From GCA-001735895 sp964651385 (GTDB lineage: Bacteria; Pseudomonadota; Gammaproteobacteria; GCA-001735895), in assembly GCA_964651385.1 (NCBI GenBank), contig CAZYYM010000041.1, positions 1 to 27,850 of the forward strand: a DNA stretch of 27,850 nt, read 5' to 3'. The translations under genes were made by a program, and so were the position numbers. Positions 17,085-26,152 of the stretch are shown one piece after another. How positions within the stretch are numbered: the stretch's first letter is position 1; each line of letters opens with the position of its first letter. Below the pieces are notes generated by a model. The model was not told the DNA's origin. It searched no databases and saw nothing but the letters and a program-made list of their open reading frames with translations.

Positions 17085-18326
17085 ATGAAACGATACAACA
17101 AAACTGAACCAACCAGCCTGACAAGCACCGAACGTCGTGCGGCGGCTTCACTCGGCTCAATCTTCGGCCTCCGCATGATCGGATTGTTTATGATATTGCC
17201 GGTATTTTCACTCTACGCACATAAGCTGGAAGGATTTACGCCGGCGTTGATGGGGTTGGCTATCGGCGCTTATGGTTTGACTCAAGCGGCATTTCAGATC
17301 CCCTTTGGTTTACTCTCAGACCGAATTGGCCGTAAGCGAGTCATCTATATTGGCCTGACAATCTTTGCCGTAGGCAGTGTGGTGGCAGCTCTTTCCGATT
17401 CTATCTATGGAGTCATAGCAGGGAGGGCCCTTCAGGGTGCCGGCGCGATTGCAGCCGCAATTATGGCGCTACTGGCCGATCTAACTCGTCATACGGTGCG
17501 TACCAAAGCAATGGCGATTCTCGGTGGTAGTATCGGTCTGTCATTCACCTGCGCATTGATTTTAGGCCCGGTGCTCAACAACTGGATCGGAGTAACCGGA
17601 ATCTTCTGGTTAACCGGGATACTGGCTCTGCTGGCAATAGGATTAACCTGCTATGTCGTACCAAACCCTCGAGGAAGTCATTTTCATCAAGATACTGATC
17701 CTGTACCTGCCCAATTCCTCCGGGTTTTCGCTGATCTACAGTTGTTACGTCTCAATTTTGGTATCTTCACTTTGCACCTGCTCATTACAGCAAACTTCGT
17801 AGTCCTGCCGTTGTTGCTTCAGGACACCCTGAAATTGCCATCATCGCAGCATGCCTGGCTCTACTTGCCGGTTTTATTACTATCGGTGACGGTGATGTTG
17901 CCAATCATGTTTTTTGCCGAGCGCCGCAAGCTTGTCAAGCCACTATTTCTCGCTGCGATTACCCTCATCTGCCTGGCAGAAGCCGGGCTATTTCTATTCC
18001 ACCAACAGATTGCCAGTGTAGCCATTTTACTCTTTGTATTTTTTACCGGTTTCAATACTATGGAAGCCACGTTACCTTCTTTAGTATCCAAAATTGCTCC
18101 CGCTGATTGCAAGGGCTCTGCCATGGGCATTTATAGCAGCTCACAATTTGTCGGTGCCTTTACGGGTGGCGCAGCGGGTGGCTGGTTACTGGGGGTTTTC
18201 GATATCAGCGCTGTATTTGCCGGATGTGCTCTGATGACTTTTTTGTGGTTGGTAGTGGCCACAGGGATGAATCCGGTGATAGCAATACACGAGCCTACAG
18301 CAAATAAGGAAACCACCACTGTCTAG
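17085..18326 (+). CDS. YajR-like MFS transporter lacking the C-terminal YAM domain
   Basis: A 413-residue major facilitator protein with 12 predicted helices in the inner membrane, probably a proton-driven exporter of unknown substrate. Loop motif A is GLLSDRIGRKR (75-85). Strong similarity in pattern to E. coli YajR runs through GYGLTQAAFQIPFG-like and RALQGAGAIAAAIMALLADLTR stretches to KGSAMGIYSSSQFVGAF. YajR then has a small ferredoxin-like C-terminal domain of about 65 residues. Here the protein ends about 20 residues after the last helix, so that domain is absent. The ATG has no clear ribosome binding site and an in-frame TGA lies 15 bases before it, so the start is fixed but initiation may depend on the upstream short ORF. 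Confidence 0.9.
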   Translation: MKRYNKTEPTSLTSTERRAAASLGSIFGLRMIGLFMILPVFSLYAHKLEGFTPALMGLAIGAYGLTQAAFQIPFGLLSDRIGRKRVIYIGLTIFAVGSVVAALSDSIYGVIAGRALQGAGAIAAAIMALLADLTRHTVRTKAMAILGGSIGLSFTCALILGPVLNNWIGVTGIFWLTGILALLAIGLTCYVVPNPRGSHFHQDTDPVPAQFLRVFADLQLLRLNFGIFTLHLLITANFVVLPLLLQDTLKLPSSQHAWLYLPVLLLSVTVMLPIMFFAERRKLVKPLFLAAITLICLAEAGLFLFHQQIASVAILLFVFFTGFNTMEATLPSLVSKIAPADCKGSAMGIYSSSQFVGAFTGGAAGGWLLGVFDISAVFAGCALMTFLWLVVATGMNPVIAIHEPTANKETTTV

Positions 18327-18368
18327 CGGAGGTCATTCGGCATTCATGCTGTGTATGAGATTCTATCG

Positions 18369-18391
18369 CTTCCGCTATTTAATGGCGGAAG
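18369..18391. terminator. Stem at the end of the small secreted-protein gene
   Basis: CTTCCGC (18369-18375) and GCGGAAG (18385-18391) pair perfectly around a nine-base loop between two convergent genes, and the minus-strand stop codon lies inside it. There is no T-run, so its function as a terminator is uncertain. Confidence 0.35.
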
Positions 18392-18803
18392 GCTCAGCGA
18401 TTGCGGGCACCACTTTGCCATTGAATAGTACTGCGGCATAATCAGTTTTCTTTTTTGATTTAGCGTCATGTAATTCCACCAGGTAATACCATCGGTTCTC
18501 CATTTCGTGTCCATGGATGCGTTTGAGATCGATTTCCTTAACGACCAAATTGATTTTCCCCTGATTTTCCAGCCACGATCTAAGGCGTCGCAAGGCTCCA
18601 TCTACAGTTAATTGAGGTGCTTTCTCATAGGGTTTCCACTGCGGGCTATCGCTAACGTCTTTATCCTCCAGGAAAACCACAATTTTTTTACCATCCATAC
18701 TTTCAAATATCTCAATGGGCCATTTTCCGGCATTGGCACTGGCCGCAAATAAGATGAAAACTATTAGACAATAGCTAAGTTTGTAATTGGTTCGTCTCAG
18801 CAT
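18375..18803 (-). CDS. Secreted protein of unknown function
   Basis: 142 residues. A clear Sec signal peptide (MLRRTNYK then a hydrophobic run to FAASANA) should be cut after residue 25. The mature protein is about 13 kDa, mixed alpha/beta in look, basic, with no cysteines and no motif I recognise. The stretch RWYYLVELHDAKSKKKTDYA is the most distinctive. GGAGG five bases before the ATG is a strong ribosome binding site, so the gene is real. It converges on the MFS gene. Periplasmic or extracellular location is inferred from the signal peptide. Confidence 0.75.
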   Translation of the reverse strand: MLRRTNYKLSYCLIVFILFAASANAGKWPIEIFESMDGKKIVVFLEDKDVSDSPQWKPYEKAPQLTVDGALRRLRSWLENQGKINLVVKEIDLKRIHGHEMENRWYYLVELHDAKSKKKTDYAAVLFNGKVVPAIAEPSAIK

Positions 18804-19269
18804 AAATTCCTCCGTGTAAACTTGATGACCTTAGGTTTGCATTCAAAGACGCCTACTTATAGGGTCAGGAGCGCAATAAATCGTACTCCACCTCGACACA
18901 TTTCAGATAGTTTAACGTTCAAATATATTCGAACCTATGTTCCACCGTAGTAATGGGGGGCTACCTCGTCCCTGGTATATTCACACCACAGGACTGAGTA
19001 ATTCTTTGCCTTGGTTGATGGCTAAAGTAGCTCCCGATTACACAACACAAACCCCTCTCTACGACAGGCTATCCCTTACACCACTCCAATACCGGGGAAG
19101 TAAAATAGCGTGCGATGGAACTGAATCATTTCAACCTGGACAACGAATCACCGGAAGTTGCTATAAGGCCATTCTAGTCTCAATTAGCAGGCAGTTACTG
19201 ACTGTAAAGGGACGCTCGCGCCGCAGCATGCCTGATTCACTTCCTATCTTTTAAACAGGGCAATTTTAT
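18804..19269. other. Intergenic region, no convincing gene
   Basis: About 466 bases between the divergent secreted-protein gene and the glutamate-synthase remnant. A 105-codon open frame (18937-19254, plus) has no ribosome binding site, no recognisable motif and an unusual composition for a protein, so I do not call it a gene. No RNA gene is seen. Confidence 0.5.
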
Positions 19270-19626
19270 ATGATTACACGAAAACTATTCGTCATTTTCT
19301 CAATTACCACAGTAATCGCCATCCTTCATCTGGCGAGATACTGGCCGGACTTTTGCGGCTTATTTTTGATAATCCTTCCGCTGGTGATTCTCCGAATTTA
19401 TGATATGTGGCAACGCAATCACACCATATTGCGCCTTTATCGGGTCATCGGCCACCTGCGTTATTTGTTTGAATCCGTACGCCTTGAAATCCAGCAATAT
19501 TTTGTTGAATCCGATACCAATGGTCAACCGGTTAATTGGGAGTTTCGGGAACTGGTTTATCAGCGCGCCAGGGGCGTTCGCGATATACGTCCTTTAGGTC
19601 GGGTTTTAGCAAGGCTCGACGGGTAA
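19270..19626 (+). pseudogene. Truncated FMN-binding glutamate-synthase-family gene (N-terminal remnant)
   Basis: 118 codons. The protein has an N-terminal pair of membrane helices (about 5-45) and then RNHTILRLYRVIGHLRYLFE and EIQQYFVESDTNG...REL VYQRARG, the signature opening of the FMN-binding glutamate synthase family, whose members are normally around 500 or more residues. The similarity stops near residue 108, and a stop follows at 119. The whole FMN and Fe-S catalytic domain is missing, and the 309 bases downstream hold no continuation. It could still make a small membrane peptide, but loss of function is the simplest reading. It marks a deletion or recombination endpoint upstream of ptsP. 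Confidence 0.7.
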
Positions 19627-19935
19627 TACGGCAGGGTATACTATTCTGCCCTGTATGAGCCATGATTGCTGCTATCAATAGGTATAAATAGCCAGTGTTT
19701 TCGACAATGATGCCAAAAACTATGTGCATTATTTTGACAAGTCGTTATAACTGAAACTTTAGCTATGCCATACGGTATATCGGGCATGCTCTAGTTCGTG
19801 TGGGTACTGTGGCGAGCATTTATTATTCCAGTTGTTTTGTTAATTTATTTCAAAAGGAAGGAATGGCTTTAGTATTTTATCATTTACCCTTGCAACCCCA
19901 TCTCAGTTTTTAGCCTTAGGCCTAAATGGATAACC
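19627..19935. other. Intergenic region upstream of ptsP
   Basis: 309 bases without a gene. A perfect -35 hexamer TTGACA lies at 19734-19739, but no good -10 box is at the right distance. The catalytic part of the truncated upstream gene is not found here in any frame I read. Confidence 0.4.
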
Positions 19936-22197
19936 ATGATCGAGAAACTTCGCCATATAGCCACGCGCGTTGCCGCGGCAGCCGACCTTACTTCGGCCCT
20001 TGAGTATGCTGTGAAAGGGGTGCGTGACGCCATGGGTGTCGATGCCAGTGCCGCCTATCTCGTCGATCCAAAGGACAACCATCTGGTACTGATGGAGACG
20101 GAGGGATTCAGGCGTGAGGCCATCGGCCAGGTCCGACTCGCGCCTGGTGAGGGGATAGTCGGACTGGTGCGCGAGCGTCGTGAACCGCTTATGCTGGATG
20201 ATGCTTCATCACACCCACGATTTCGGCCGTTTCCATCCACAGGTGAGATGCAATTCAAGAGTTTTCTCGGCGTTCCCATGATTCACCGCGGCAAGGTGAT
20301 TGGAATACTGATCGTCTGTCGCCGGAGCCGCCGACGCTTCGGCAACCGACAGGAGGCCTTCCTTGTGACCGCGAGCACTCAGCTGGCGAGTGCTCTCGCA
20401 CTCAGCCTCGATCGTACGCAAGGACAACTCCAGCTCGCACGTGGCCCAAGGGCCGGTTTCGTTCAAGGAGTGCCAGGAGCACCCGGGATCGCCATCGGCG
20501 AGGTCGTTACTCCTTCCCCGTTGGCCGATCTCGAGGCCGTTCCTGATCGTCCTACAATTGATATCGCGATGGAAGAAGCGGCATTTCGTGAAGCAGTTGC
20601 ACGAGTTCAGGCGGAACTCGTCGCAAGCGCAGAGCGAATGCAGGGGCTGCTGCCGAGCGAGTCTCATGCTCTGTTCGAAGTCTATTCGATGCTGGTCGGT
20701 GACGAGAGTCTCGCCTCACGGGTCATTGAGCGGATCCGAGGTGGCATATGGGCGCCTGCGGCGCTACGGGACGCTATTGTTGAACTGGCAGCAGTCTTCG
20801 AAGCCATGGAAGACCCGCGTTTGTCCGCACGCGCAGAGGATATTCGCGCCGTGGGTCGCAGGCTACTGCTCGAGTTCCACGCTGACAGACAAACCCCACG
20901 CGAGTTTCCGCTGCGTACGATCCTGGTTGGCGACGAGGTGAGTCTTGCCCGCATCGCCGACGTACCAAGGCAGCGGCTCGCAGGGATCATTTGTCTCAAA
21001 GGTTCTGTGATGTCACACACTGTAATCGTAGCGCGATCGCTCGATGTACCGGCAGTAATGGGGCTTGGCGATATTTCCACGACACGTCTGGCGGGGCACA
21101 CCGTGGTCATCGACGGTTATCTCGGTCGGGTCTTCATCGATCCCCCACCCGCTGTCCAGGCTGAATTCGAACGCCTTGAGCGCGAGGAACAGGCTCTTAC
21201 CAGCGATCTCAAGGGCCTCCGTGACTTACCTGCCGTTACGACTGACGGCCTGCACGTAGCACTTTCTGTCAATACGGGTCTGCTTACCGATATAGAGCCA
21301 GGCCTCAGTGTTGCGCCAGCCGGCGTCGGCCTGTATCGCTCCGAGTTTCCATTCATGTTGCGCGAAACTTTCCCAAGCGAGGCCGAACAGTTCGAGACTT
21401 ATCGCACTATGCTAAAAGCCTTCGCACCGCTTCCAGTAGTCATGCGTACACTAGACATCGGCGGTGACAAACCACTCGATTACTTTCCGATTGATGAGGT
21501 GAACTCATTACTCGGATGGCGAGGGATTCGTGTCACGCTCCAGCAACCCGAGATCGGCCTCACTCAGTTCAAAGCCATGCTGCGGGCGAATGCGGGATTA
21601 GAAAACCTGCGATTGCTATTGCCCATGGTCAGTGTCCCGGAAGAAGTGCGCGATGCACGTGTACTGCTCAATCAGGCTATTGCGAGTCTTGCCGAAGACG
21701 GTATCTACGTCGAGAGCCCGCCACTCGGAGTAACGCTCGAGGTTCCGCTTGCGTTGTTCTCTCTCGACGCGCTAGCTGAGGAAGCCGATTTCTTTTCTCT
21801 CGGAACCAACGATTTAACCCAGTACCTGATGGCGGTGGACCGTGGCAATCCACGCGTGGCGAGCCTCTACGATCACCTCAATCCCGGAGTATTGCGGGCC
21901 GTTCACCACGCGGTCAGCCGAACCCGGAAGCTTGGCAAGCCAATCAGTGTGTGTGGCGAGCTAGCCGGCGACCCTGTGGGAGCTGTGCTGATGCTGGGTA
22001 TGGGAATCGAAAGCCTGAGTACTGCGACGGCGGCATTACCACGCGTGAAATGGGTCATCCGGTCCATGTCAGCAACGACTGCGGGGGAACTGCTTGAACG
22101 CGCACTTAAACTTCCGGATGCCGTTGCCGTGCGCGCTCTAGTTCATAGCGTACTCGAGGATGTTGGATTGGGTGGCCTGGTGCGGGCCGGAAGATAG
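19936..22197 (+). CDS. ptsP: PEP-protein phosphotransferase EI-Ntr (PtsP)
   Basis: The first enzyme of the nitrogen-type phosphotransferase system: it takes phosphate from phosphoenolpyruvate and passes it to NPr. 753 residues, normal length. It has an N-terminal GAF sensor domain (about 1-160), a linker, the EI N-domain with phospho-histidine H361 (GSVMSHTVIVARSLDVPAVMG), and the PEP-binding barrel with RTLDIGGDKPLDYF (504-517), SLGTNDLTQYLMAVDR (621-636) and the catalytic cysteine C673 (SVCGELAGDP). It appears fully active. The usual neighbour rppH is absent. The gene is visibly richer in G+C than the DNA on both sides, which suggests a different history. The ribosome binding site is weak (GGA about six bases before the ATG). 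Confidence 0.95.
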   Translation: MIEKLRHIATRVAAAADLTSALEYAVKGVRDAMGVDASAAYLVDPKDNHLVLMETEGFRREAIGQVRLAPGEGIVGLVRERREPLMLDDASSHPRFRPFPSTGEMQFKSFLGVPMIHRGKVIGILIVCRRSRRRFGNRQEAFLVTASTQLASALALSLDRTQGQLQLARGPRAGFVQGVPGAPGIAIGEVVTPSPLADLEAVPDRPTIDIAMEEAAFREAVARVQAELVASAERMQGLLPSESHALFEVYSMLVGDESLASRVIERIRGGIWAPAALRDAIVELAAVFEAMEDPRLSARAEDIRAVGRRLLLEFHADRQTPREFPLRTILVGDEVSLARIADVPRQRLAGIICLKGSVMSHTVIVARSLDVPAVMGLGDISTTRLAGHTVVIDGYLGRVFIDPPPAVQAEFERLEREEQALTSDLKGLRDLPAVTTDGLHVALSVNTGLLTDIEPGLSVAPAGVGLYRSEFPFMLRETFPSEAEQFETYRTMLKAFAPLPVVMRTLDIGGDKPLDYFPIDEVNSLLGWRGIRVTLQQPEIGLTQFKAMLRANAGLENLRLLLPMVSVPEEVRDARVLLNQAIASLAEDGIYVESPPLGVTLEVPLALFSLDALAEEADFFSLGTNDLTQYLMAVDRGNPRVASLYDHLNPGVLRAVHHAVSRTRKLGKPISVCGELAGDPVGAVLMLGMGIESLSTATAALPRVKWVIRSMSATTAGELLERALKLPDAVAVRALVHSVLEDVGLGGLVRAGR

Positions 22198-22270
22198 CTC
22201 GTTTCCATTGGGTCTGAAGTTAAACCCAGATCAAATTATTAGCATTCGTCAACATCGAGTATCGAAAAAT

Positions 22271-23050
22271 ATGACTTCCGACCCTTCGATTTTCAAGGCC
22301 GAAACCGCTCATAGCTCTATTATTATAGAGAGTACGGATGAATTCTGGACGCTCCGTACCGCCAGACAGGATTTACAAAGCAGAATAAATCGAACACAAC
22401 CTGAACGGTTGGCGTTAAAAAACCTGCGCTTTTTGATGGGTATTTTACTTTTCTTACGCCCGCCACAGAATATTTGCCTGCTTGGAACCGGCGGCGGTGG
22501 ATTAATCCACTTTTTACGCCATCACTATATTGACAGTCGCATCACTGCGGTGGAAATCGACGCTGAGCTACTGGAAATCATGCATCGTTTCATGGCCTTG
22601 CCCAGAGCAGATGAACGGCTAACTTATATTATCGATGATGCGATACATTACCTCGAAAACTGTACTGATCGTTTCGATCTCATTATTGTCGATTTATTTC
22701 TGGGTAACCGGTCTCCAGGCTGGCTGTTACAGGCCGGATCAATGCAAAAGCTCCGGGCAATGCTCAGTCTGCAGGGTGGGCTTTGTTACAACCAGGTGAT
22801 CGAAAGTGAAACCGACTTTAAGGCATTTTATGCCAGTTTACGACGGGTATTTCACCAGCAAACACTGTGCTTAACCGTAGAAGAACTGGACAATACGATT
22901 GCTTTCGCCTTTCGCCAGCCACCCCCTGAAAACGACATCGCGGCATATATAACATTAGCAAACGAGCTTGGCACGCGCCAGAATATTAACTATATGGAAA
23001 TACTGTCAGCTATTTACAGTACCAACCCAACCGGCTCTGGTGTTATATAG
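22271..23050 (+). CDS. Spermidine-synthase-like SAM-dependent protein (PABS fold)
   Basis: 259 residues from the ATG at 22271. An open frame reaches back to 22160 but overlaps ptsP, so the later start is preferred. The Rossmann SAM-site motifs are LLGTGGGGLIHFL (71-83), AVEID (93-97), IDDAIHYL (121-128) and IIVDLFLGN (138-146). The fold matches the polyamine-synthase/methyltransferase group. The classical DxPxG-type catalytic aspartate region is replaced by DLFLGN, so polyamine synthesis is doubtful and a methyltransferase-like role is as likely. It converges closely with bolA (24 bases between ends). Confidence 0.75.
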   Translation: MTSDPSIFKAETAHSSIIIESTDEFWTLRTARQDLQSRINRTQPERLALKNLRFLMGILLFLRPPQNICLLGTGGGGLIHFLRHHYIDSRITAVEIDAELLEIMHRFMALPRADERLTYIIDDAIHYLENCTDRFDLIIVDLFLGNRSPGWLLQAGSMQKLRAMLSLQGGLCYNQVIESETDFKAFYASLRRVFHQQTLCLTVEELDNTIAFAFRQPPPENDIAAYITLANELGTRQNINYMEILSAIYSTNPTGSGVI

Positions 23051-23074
23051 GCAACTGTGGGGTCCGGCAAGGCC

Positions 23075-23389
23075 CTACTGATTTTTACCGCCGCCGCGGC
23101 AATTGGGTGAATCGGCTATTTTGCCCTCTCGCTCTAACCACTCAGTCGGCGTTAGCGTGTGTAATGCCAGCGCGTGTATTTGCTTCAGTTCCTCCTCCAG
23201 CACGGTATTCACCAGTCGGTGACGTTTAATCAGGACTAGCTCGTCAAAATTTTCACTGACAATTGTGACTTTAAAATGAGATTCAGAACCCGGTGCTACA
23301 TTGTGCATATGGCTTTCATTAACCACGTCCAGATGTTCAATTTTAAACGCCGAAGTCAGTAGTGATTCAATGATAGATTGCATCGTCAT
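23075..23389 (-). CDS. BolA-family protein
   Basis: 104 residues with the BolA domain: HLDVVNESHMHNVAPGSESH near residues 19-38, FKVTIVSE, and the helix LIKRHRLVNTVLEEEL followed by HALALHTLTPTEW. The conserved histidines proposed to bind a 2Fe-2S cluster with a monothiol glutaredoxin are present. BolA proteins act in Fe-S trafficking and stress-related regulation. It starts two bases after the kinase gene's stop codon on the same strand, so the two are almost certainly cotranscribed. The start is the first ATG; a second lies two codons later. Confidence 0.92.
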   Translation of the reverse strand: MTMQSIIESLLTSAFKIEHLDVVNESHMHNVAPGSESHFKVTIVSENFDELVLIKRHRLVNTVLEEELKQIHALALHTLTPTEWLEREGKIADSPNCRGGGKNQ

Positions 23390-23391
23390 AA

Positions 23392-25818
23392 TTAGATTTC
23401 AAGCCTGAGATTCTTGCGGGTTTTATCAATTTCAATACAAACATCATCCATGGTTTGAATGCGATTTGCGGCTTCGGTGGCCATCATTTTCTGAACCAAC
23501 AGGCTAAGTTTCACCGGAATAGACGGTCTGACATCGTGCACTGGAGTAGCATTACCCTCGAGGTGCTGGAAAAGAATCGCCATGGGCTCCCCTTTATAAG
23601 GCAAAAAACCGGTAAACATACCATAGGCAATAATTCCCAATGCATAAATATCACATCGATAATGGGCTTCCTGCCCCTTGGCCCGTTCCGGCGACAGATA
23701 GGCCGGCGTACCGATTATTGATCCTGTTTTGGTCAATGTTGAGTCGGAGTTGGATGACGCCGAGGCAATTCCGAAGTCTACCACTTTCACCAACCCGGAA
23801 TCGTCCATCAATATATTACTGGGTTTCAGATCCCGATGAATAACTTCCCGATTGTGCGCTGCTGACATGCCCGCTGCGACCTGGTAAAGAATATCAAGGC
23901 CTTCTATTGGCTCGAAGTTCTTTTTCTCTTTGAGTATCTCATCGATGCCGCAGCTGGCAAAATATTCCATAGATATCGCACAGAGATTATTTTTAACCAG
24001 CATGTCGTGTATGCGTATGACATTGGGATGGCTCACTTTTCGGGAATATTTGACTTCACGCAGAAACCGTTCACGTGAGGCGCCATCGGCCGTTAGTTCC
24101 GGATGCATAAATTTTAGAATAAGATGCTCACCCACTATTTCGTCTTCGGCTAGCATGACCCGACCCATCGCACCGCGACCGATTTCCCGATTAATTCGAT
24201 ACCTGTCCATCCAGATATCATTCTCTTTTAGCTCTTCGAAGCTTTGGAAGCTGACAATTTGTGTGGCTTCCTGCGATCTTGCTAGAGTTTGCGCGTTGTC
24301 AATTAGCTGACTCTGCTGCTGGGTTTCATCAATTTTAACTAACCTGGTTTCGAAGAATGATGCGTCTTCTATTTGCAGTTCTTTCAAACCAAAATCCCGG
24401 GTCAATTGAGATACAACCTGTTTAGCAGTATCCCTGACAGTGGCCTGTAATTTCGGCACCATACGCATCACTGTATCACGCACATTTCCAGCATGTTGCC
24501 TGGTGGTTAAGCCCGCAATTGTAACAAGGGCTTCACGTTGCGTTGCCGCTTCCGCCATTTTCAGGCAAGCGAATGCTATTTCCAGACCTTTGCTATAACC
24601 GAGTTCAGCCACCGCTTTTAATACATTGTTGGCAGAATCCGGCCATTGCGCAGCTACTTTTTTTAATATATCAAGCGATTCACGTTTAGCCGATTTACCC
24701 AACGCTAGAATAGCCTTTTCCCGCACCTGCCAATTTTCATGCAACGCTGTATCTCCCAGGGTACCAAAGTTGTCGAGACCACCCTGCTGTGCCGCCAACT
24801 GCTGCGCGACCCCACTGACAAACTCCTGTTGATGATCCATCAGTGGCTTTGACGCTTTGGCCAGGCCTTCATTGCCGTGCCGAAGTAGGCATTTAACCGC
24901 CTGCTCCTTTCCCCACCACTCCTGTTGGTCGAGCCGTTGCATAAATTTCAGCAGATTTTCCTCTGTAACATGTTCAACTACCAGTTTGATAAAGGTTTCG
25001 CGCAATTCTTCCGATTTTCCAGCCGTCCAGGCTGCCAGTTTCGGTACCAGATTCTCGTCGGCCTGCTTGACGATAATATCGATTGCCATCTCGCGTTCGA
25101 TTTCTCCCATTGTCTCGATAAACGGCAATACTACCGATGCATCGATAGATACAGTCAGGGCTTTAAGCGCCTTCAATGCCTCAATTACAACTGTTTTGTT
25201 GGTATCCGAGAGGAATTTACCGATAGCTGCAGCTACTTCGGGTTGTTCCAGCTTGGCAAAATAGCGTAATAGCATTATTTTTATCGTCGGACTTTGGATC
25301 GTCGCAGGAGCGAGACTAAGACTATCCAGATCGACGGGATTTTCAGAGGCTTCGGCCATATTAAGAAGACGCTCCGCATAGGTTTTTTCAAGCTTTAGAG
25401 CATTAATAATAATTTGTTCGGGTTTTAAATATTTTTTCTGGAAATTCAGGATATCGATAATTTCGGTTTTCGATACGTCGGTGTCATGCAGTCGCTTAAA
25501 CAATTTACTGGGGCTTATTCGGGCTGACTGGGACAGAATATCCGCAGCGGTGGTACGAATATTGGTTGTATCATTTTCAAGGCTGTTTAACAGCAATTCC
25601 TGATTGTTACCTTCGACGTGCTTCAGACATATATTTGTCAGGACTTCGCTATGCGGTTTATCGGCATTTGGGATTGTCTCTAGAATTTTTTCCAGCGAAT
25701 CTGATGCCGACTGGCTAACTTTTCTGGTCAGCTCAACACCCTTGTCGCTACCCAAATCCTTGCAATCCAGGAATTGCCTGAGTGTGCGGTTGAATAATAT
25801 CGAACCTAAAACTGCCAT
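23392..25818 (-). CDS. HEAT-repeat protein with C-terminal Ser/Thr protein kinase domain
   Basis: 808 residues. The first two thirds (about 55-475) are alpha-helical HEAT-like repeats, for example AADILSQSAR, LGKSAKRESLDILKKVAAQW and REALVTIAGL. A short linker (about 480-535) leads to a complete Hanks-type kinase (about 540-795): glycine loop GRGAMG (547-552), ATP lysine K569, catalytic HRDLKPSN (661-668), DFG (681-683) and SPE (709-711). All catalytic residues are intact. No membrane segment is seen, so it should be a soluble kinase with a built-in protein-binding scaffold. The ATG is preceded by GGAAGGA about 12 bases upstream and by an in-frame stop, so the start is fixed. bolA follows immediately. 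Confidence 0.92.
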   Translation of the reverse strand: MAVLGSILFNRTLRQFLDCKDLGSDKGVELTRKVSQSASDSLEKILETIPNADKPHSEVLTNICLKHVEGNNQELLLNSLENDTTNIRTTAADILSQSARISPSKLFKRLHDTDVSKTEIIDILNFQKKYLKPEQIIINALKLEKTYAERLLNMAEASENPVDLDSLSLAPATIQSPTIKIMLLRYFAKLEQPEVAAAIGKFLSDTNKTVVIEALKALKALTVSIDASVVLPFIETMGEIEREMAIDIIVKQADENLVPKLAAWTAGKSEELRETFIKLVVEHVTEENLLKFMQRLDQQEWWGKEQAVKCLLRHGNEGLAKASKPLMDHQQEFVSGVAQQLAAQQGGLDNFGTLGDTALHENWQVREKAILALGKSAKRESLDILKKVAAQWPDSANNVLKAVAELGYSKGLEIAFACLKMAEAATQREALVTIAGLTTRQHAGNVRDTVMRMVPKLQATVRDTAKQVVSQLTRDFGLKELQIEDASFFETRLVKIDETQQQSQLIDNAQTLARSQEATQIVSFQSFEELKENDIWMDRYRINREIGRGAMGRVMLAEDEIVGEHLILKFMHPELTADGASRERFLREVKYSRKVSHPNVIRIHDMLVKNNLCAISMEYFASCGIDEILKEKKNFEPIEGLDILYQVAAGMSAAHNREVIHRDLKPSNILMDDSGLVKVVDFGIASASSNSDSTLTKTGSIIGTPAYLSPERAKGQEAHYRCDIYALGIIAYGMFTGFLPYKGEPMAILFQHLEGNATPVHDVRPSIPVKLSLLVQKMMATEAANRIQTMDDVCIEIDKTRKNLRLEI

Positions 25819-25905
25819 GCCGGATTACTTTTCCTTCCCATCGTTGACCGCAATTTCGTTGTGACATTGCCTCGACACAACAAAAATATTAATTGACCTC
25901 TACCG

Positions 25906-25936
25906 ATTATAGCCAAAAATTTCATCAAAGAGACAA
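25906..25936 (-). promoter_or_regulatory. Promoter candidate for the kinase-bolA operon
   Basis: On the minus strand a perfect TATAAT (25906-25911) lies 19 bases from TTGTCT (25931-25936). The spacing is long but the -10 box is exact. The expected leader is about 80 bases. Confidence 0.45.
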
Positions 25937-26152
25937 CCTTATGGCTAAAAGTTAATGCGCAGAATAATAATCGGTAAGTCAAAATATACCCGAGTAATTA
26001 AAGGGTTACTGTCAACTCAACAGCCTGCAAGGATTCCAGTATCAGGAGCACGCTGATCAAAGAGGCTATTATTTATGATTATTGATATTGCCACAGGAAT
26101 TCATCAGGGTCAGTTACTTGGCCCTATTGTTCTCTAATTTTAAAACACACAG

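Noticed and set aside
18937..19254. A 105-codon open frame on the plus strand
   Set aside because: No ribosome binding site, no domain or motif, and a composition rich in Ser, Pro and Arg with no protein-like pattern. It is probably a chance frame.
19270..19626. Treating the 118-residue product as a normal small membrane protein
   Set aside because: Its sequence is clearly the opening of a much longer enzyme family, so a truncated remnant is the better call.
22160..22270. Longer N-terminus for the spermidine-synthase-like protein
   Set aside because: It would overlap the end of ptsP by 38 bases and adds residues without family similarity. The ATG at 22271 is more sensible.
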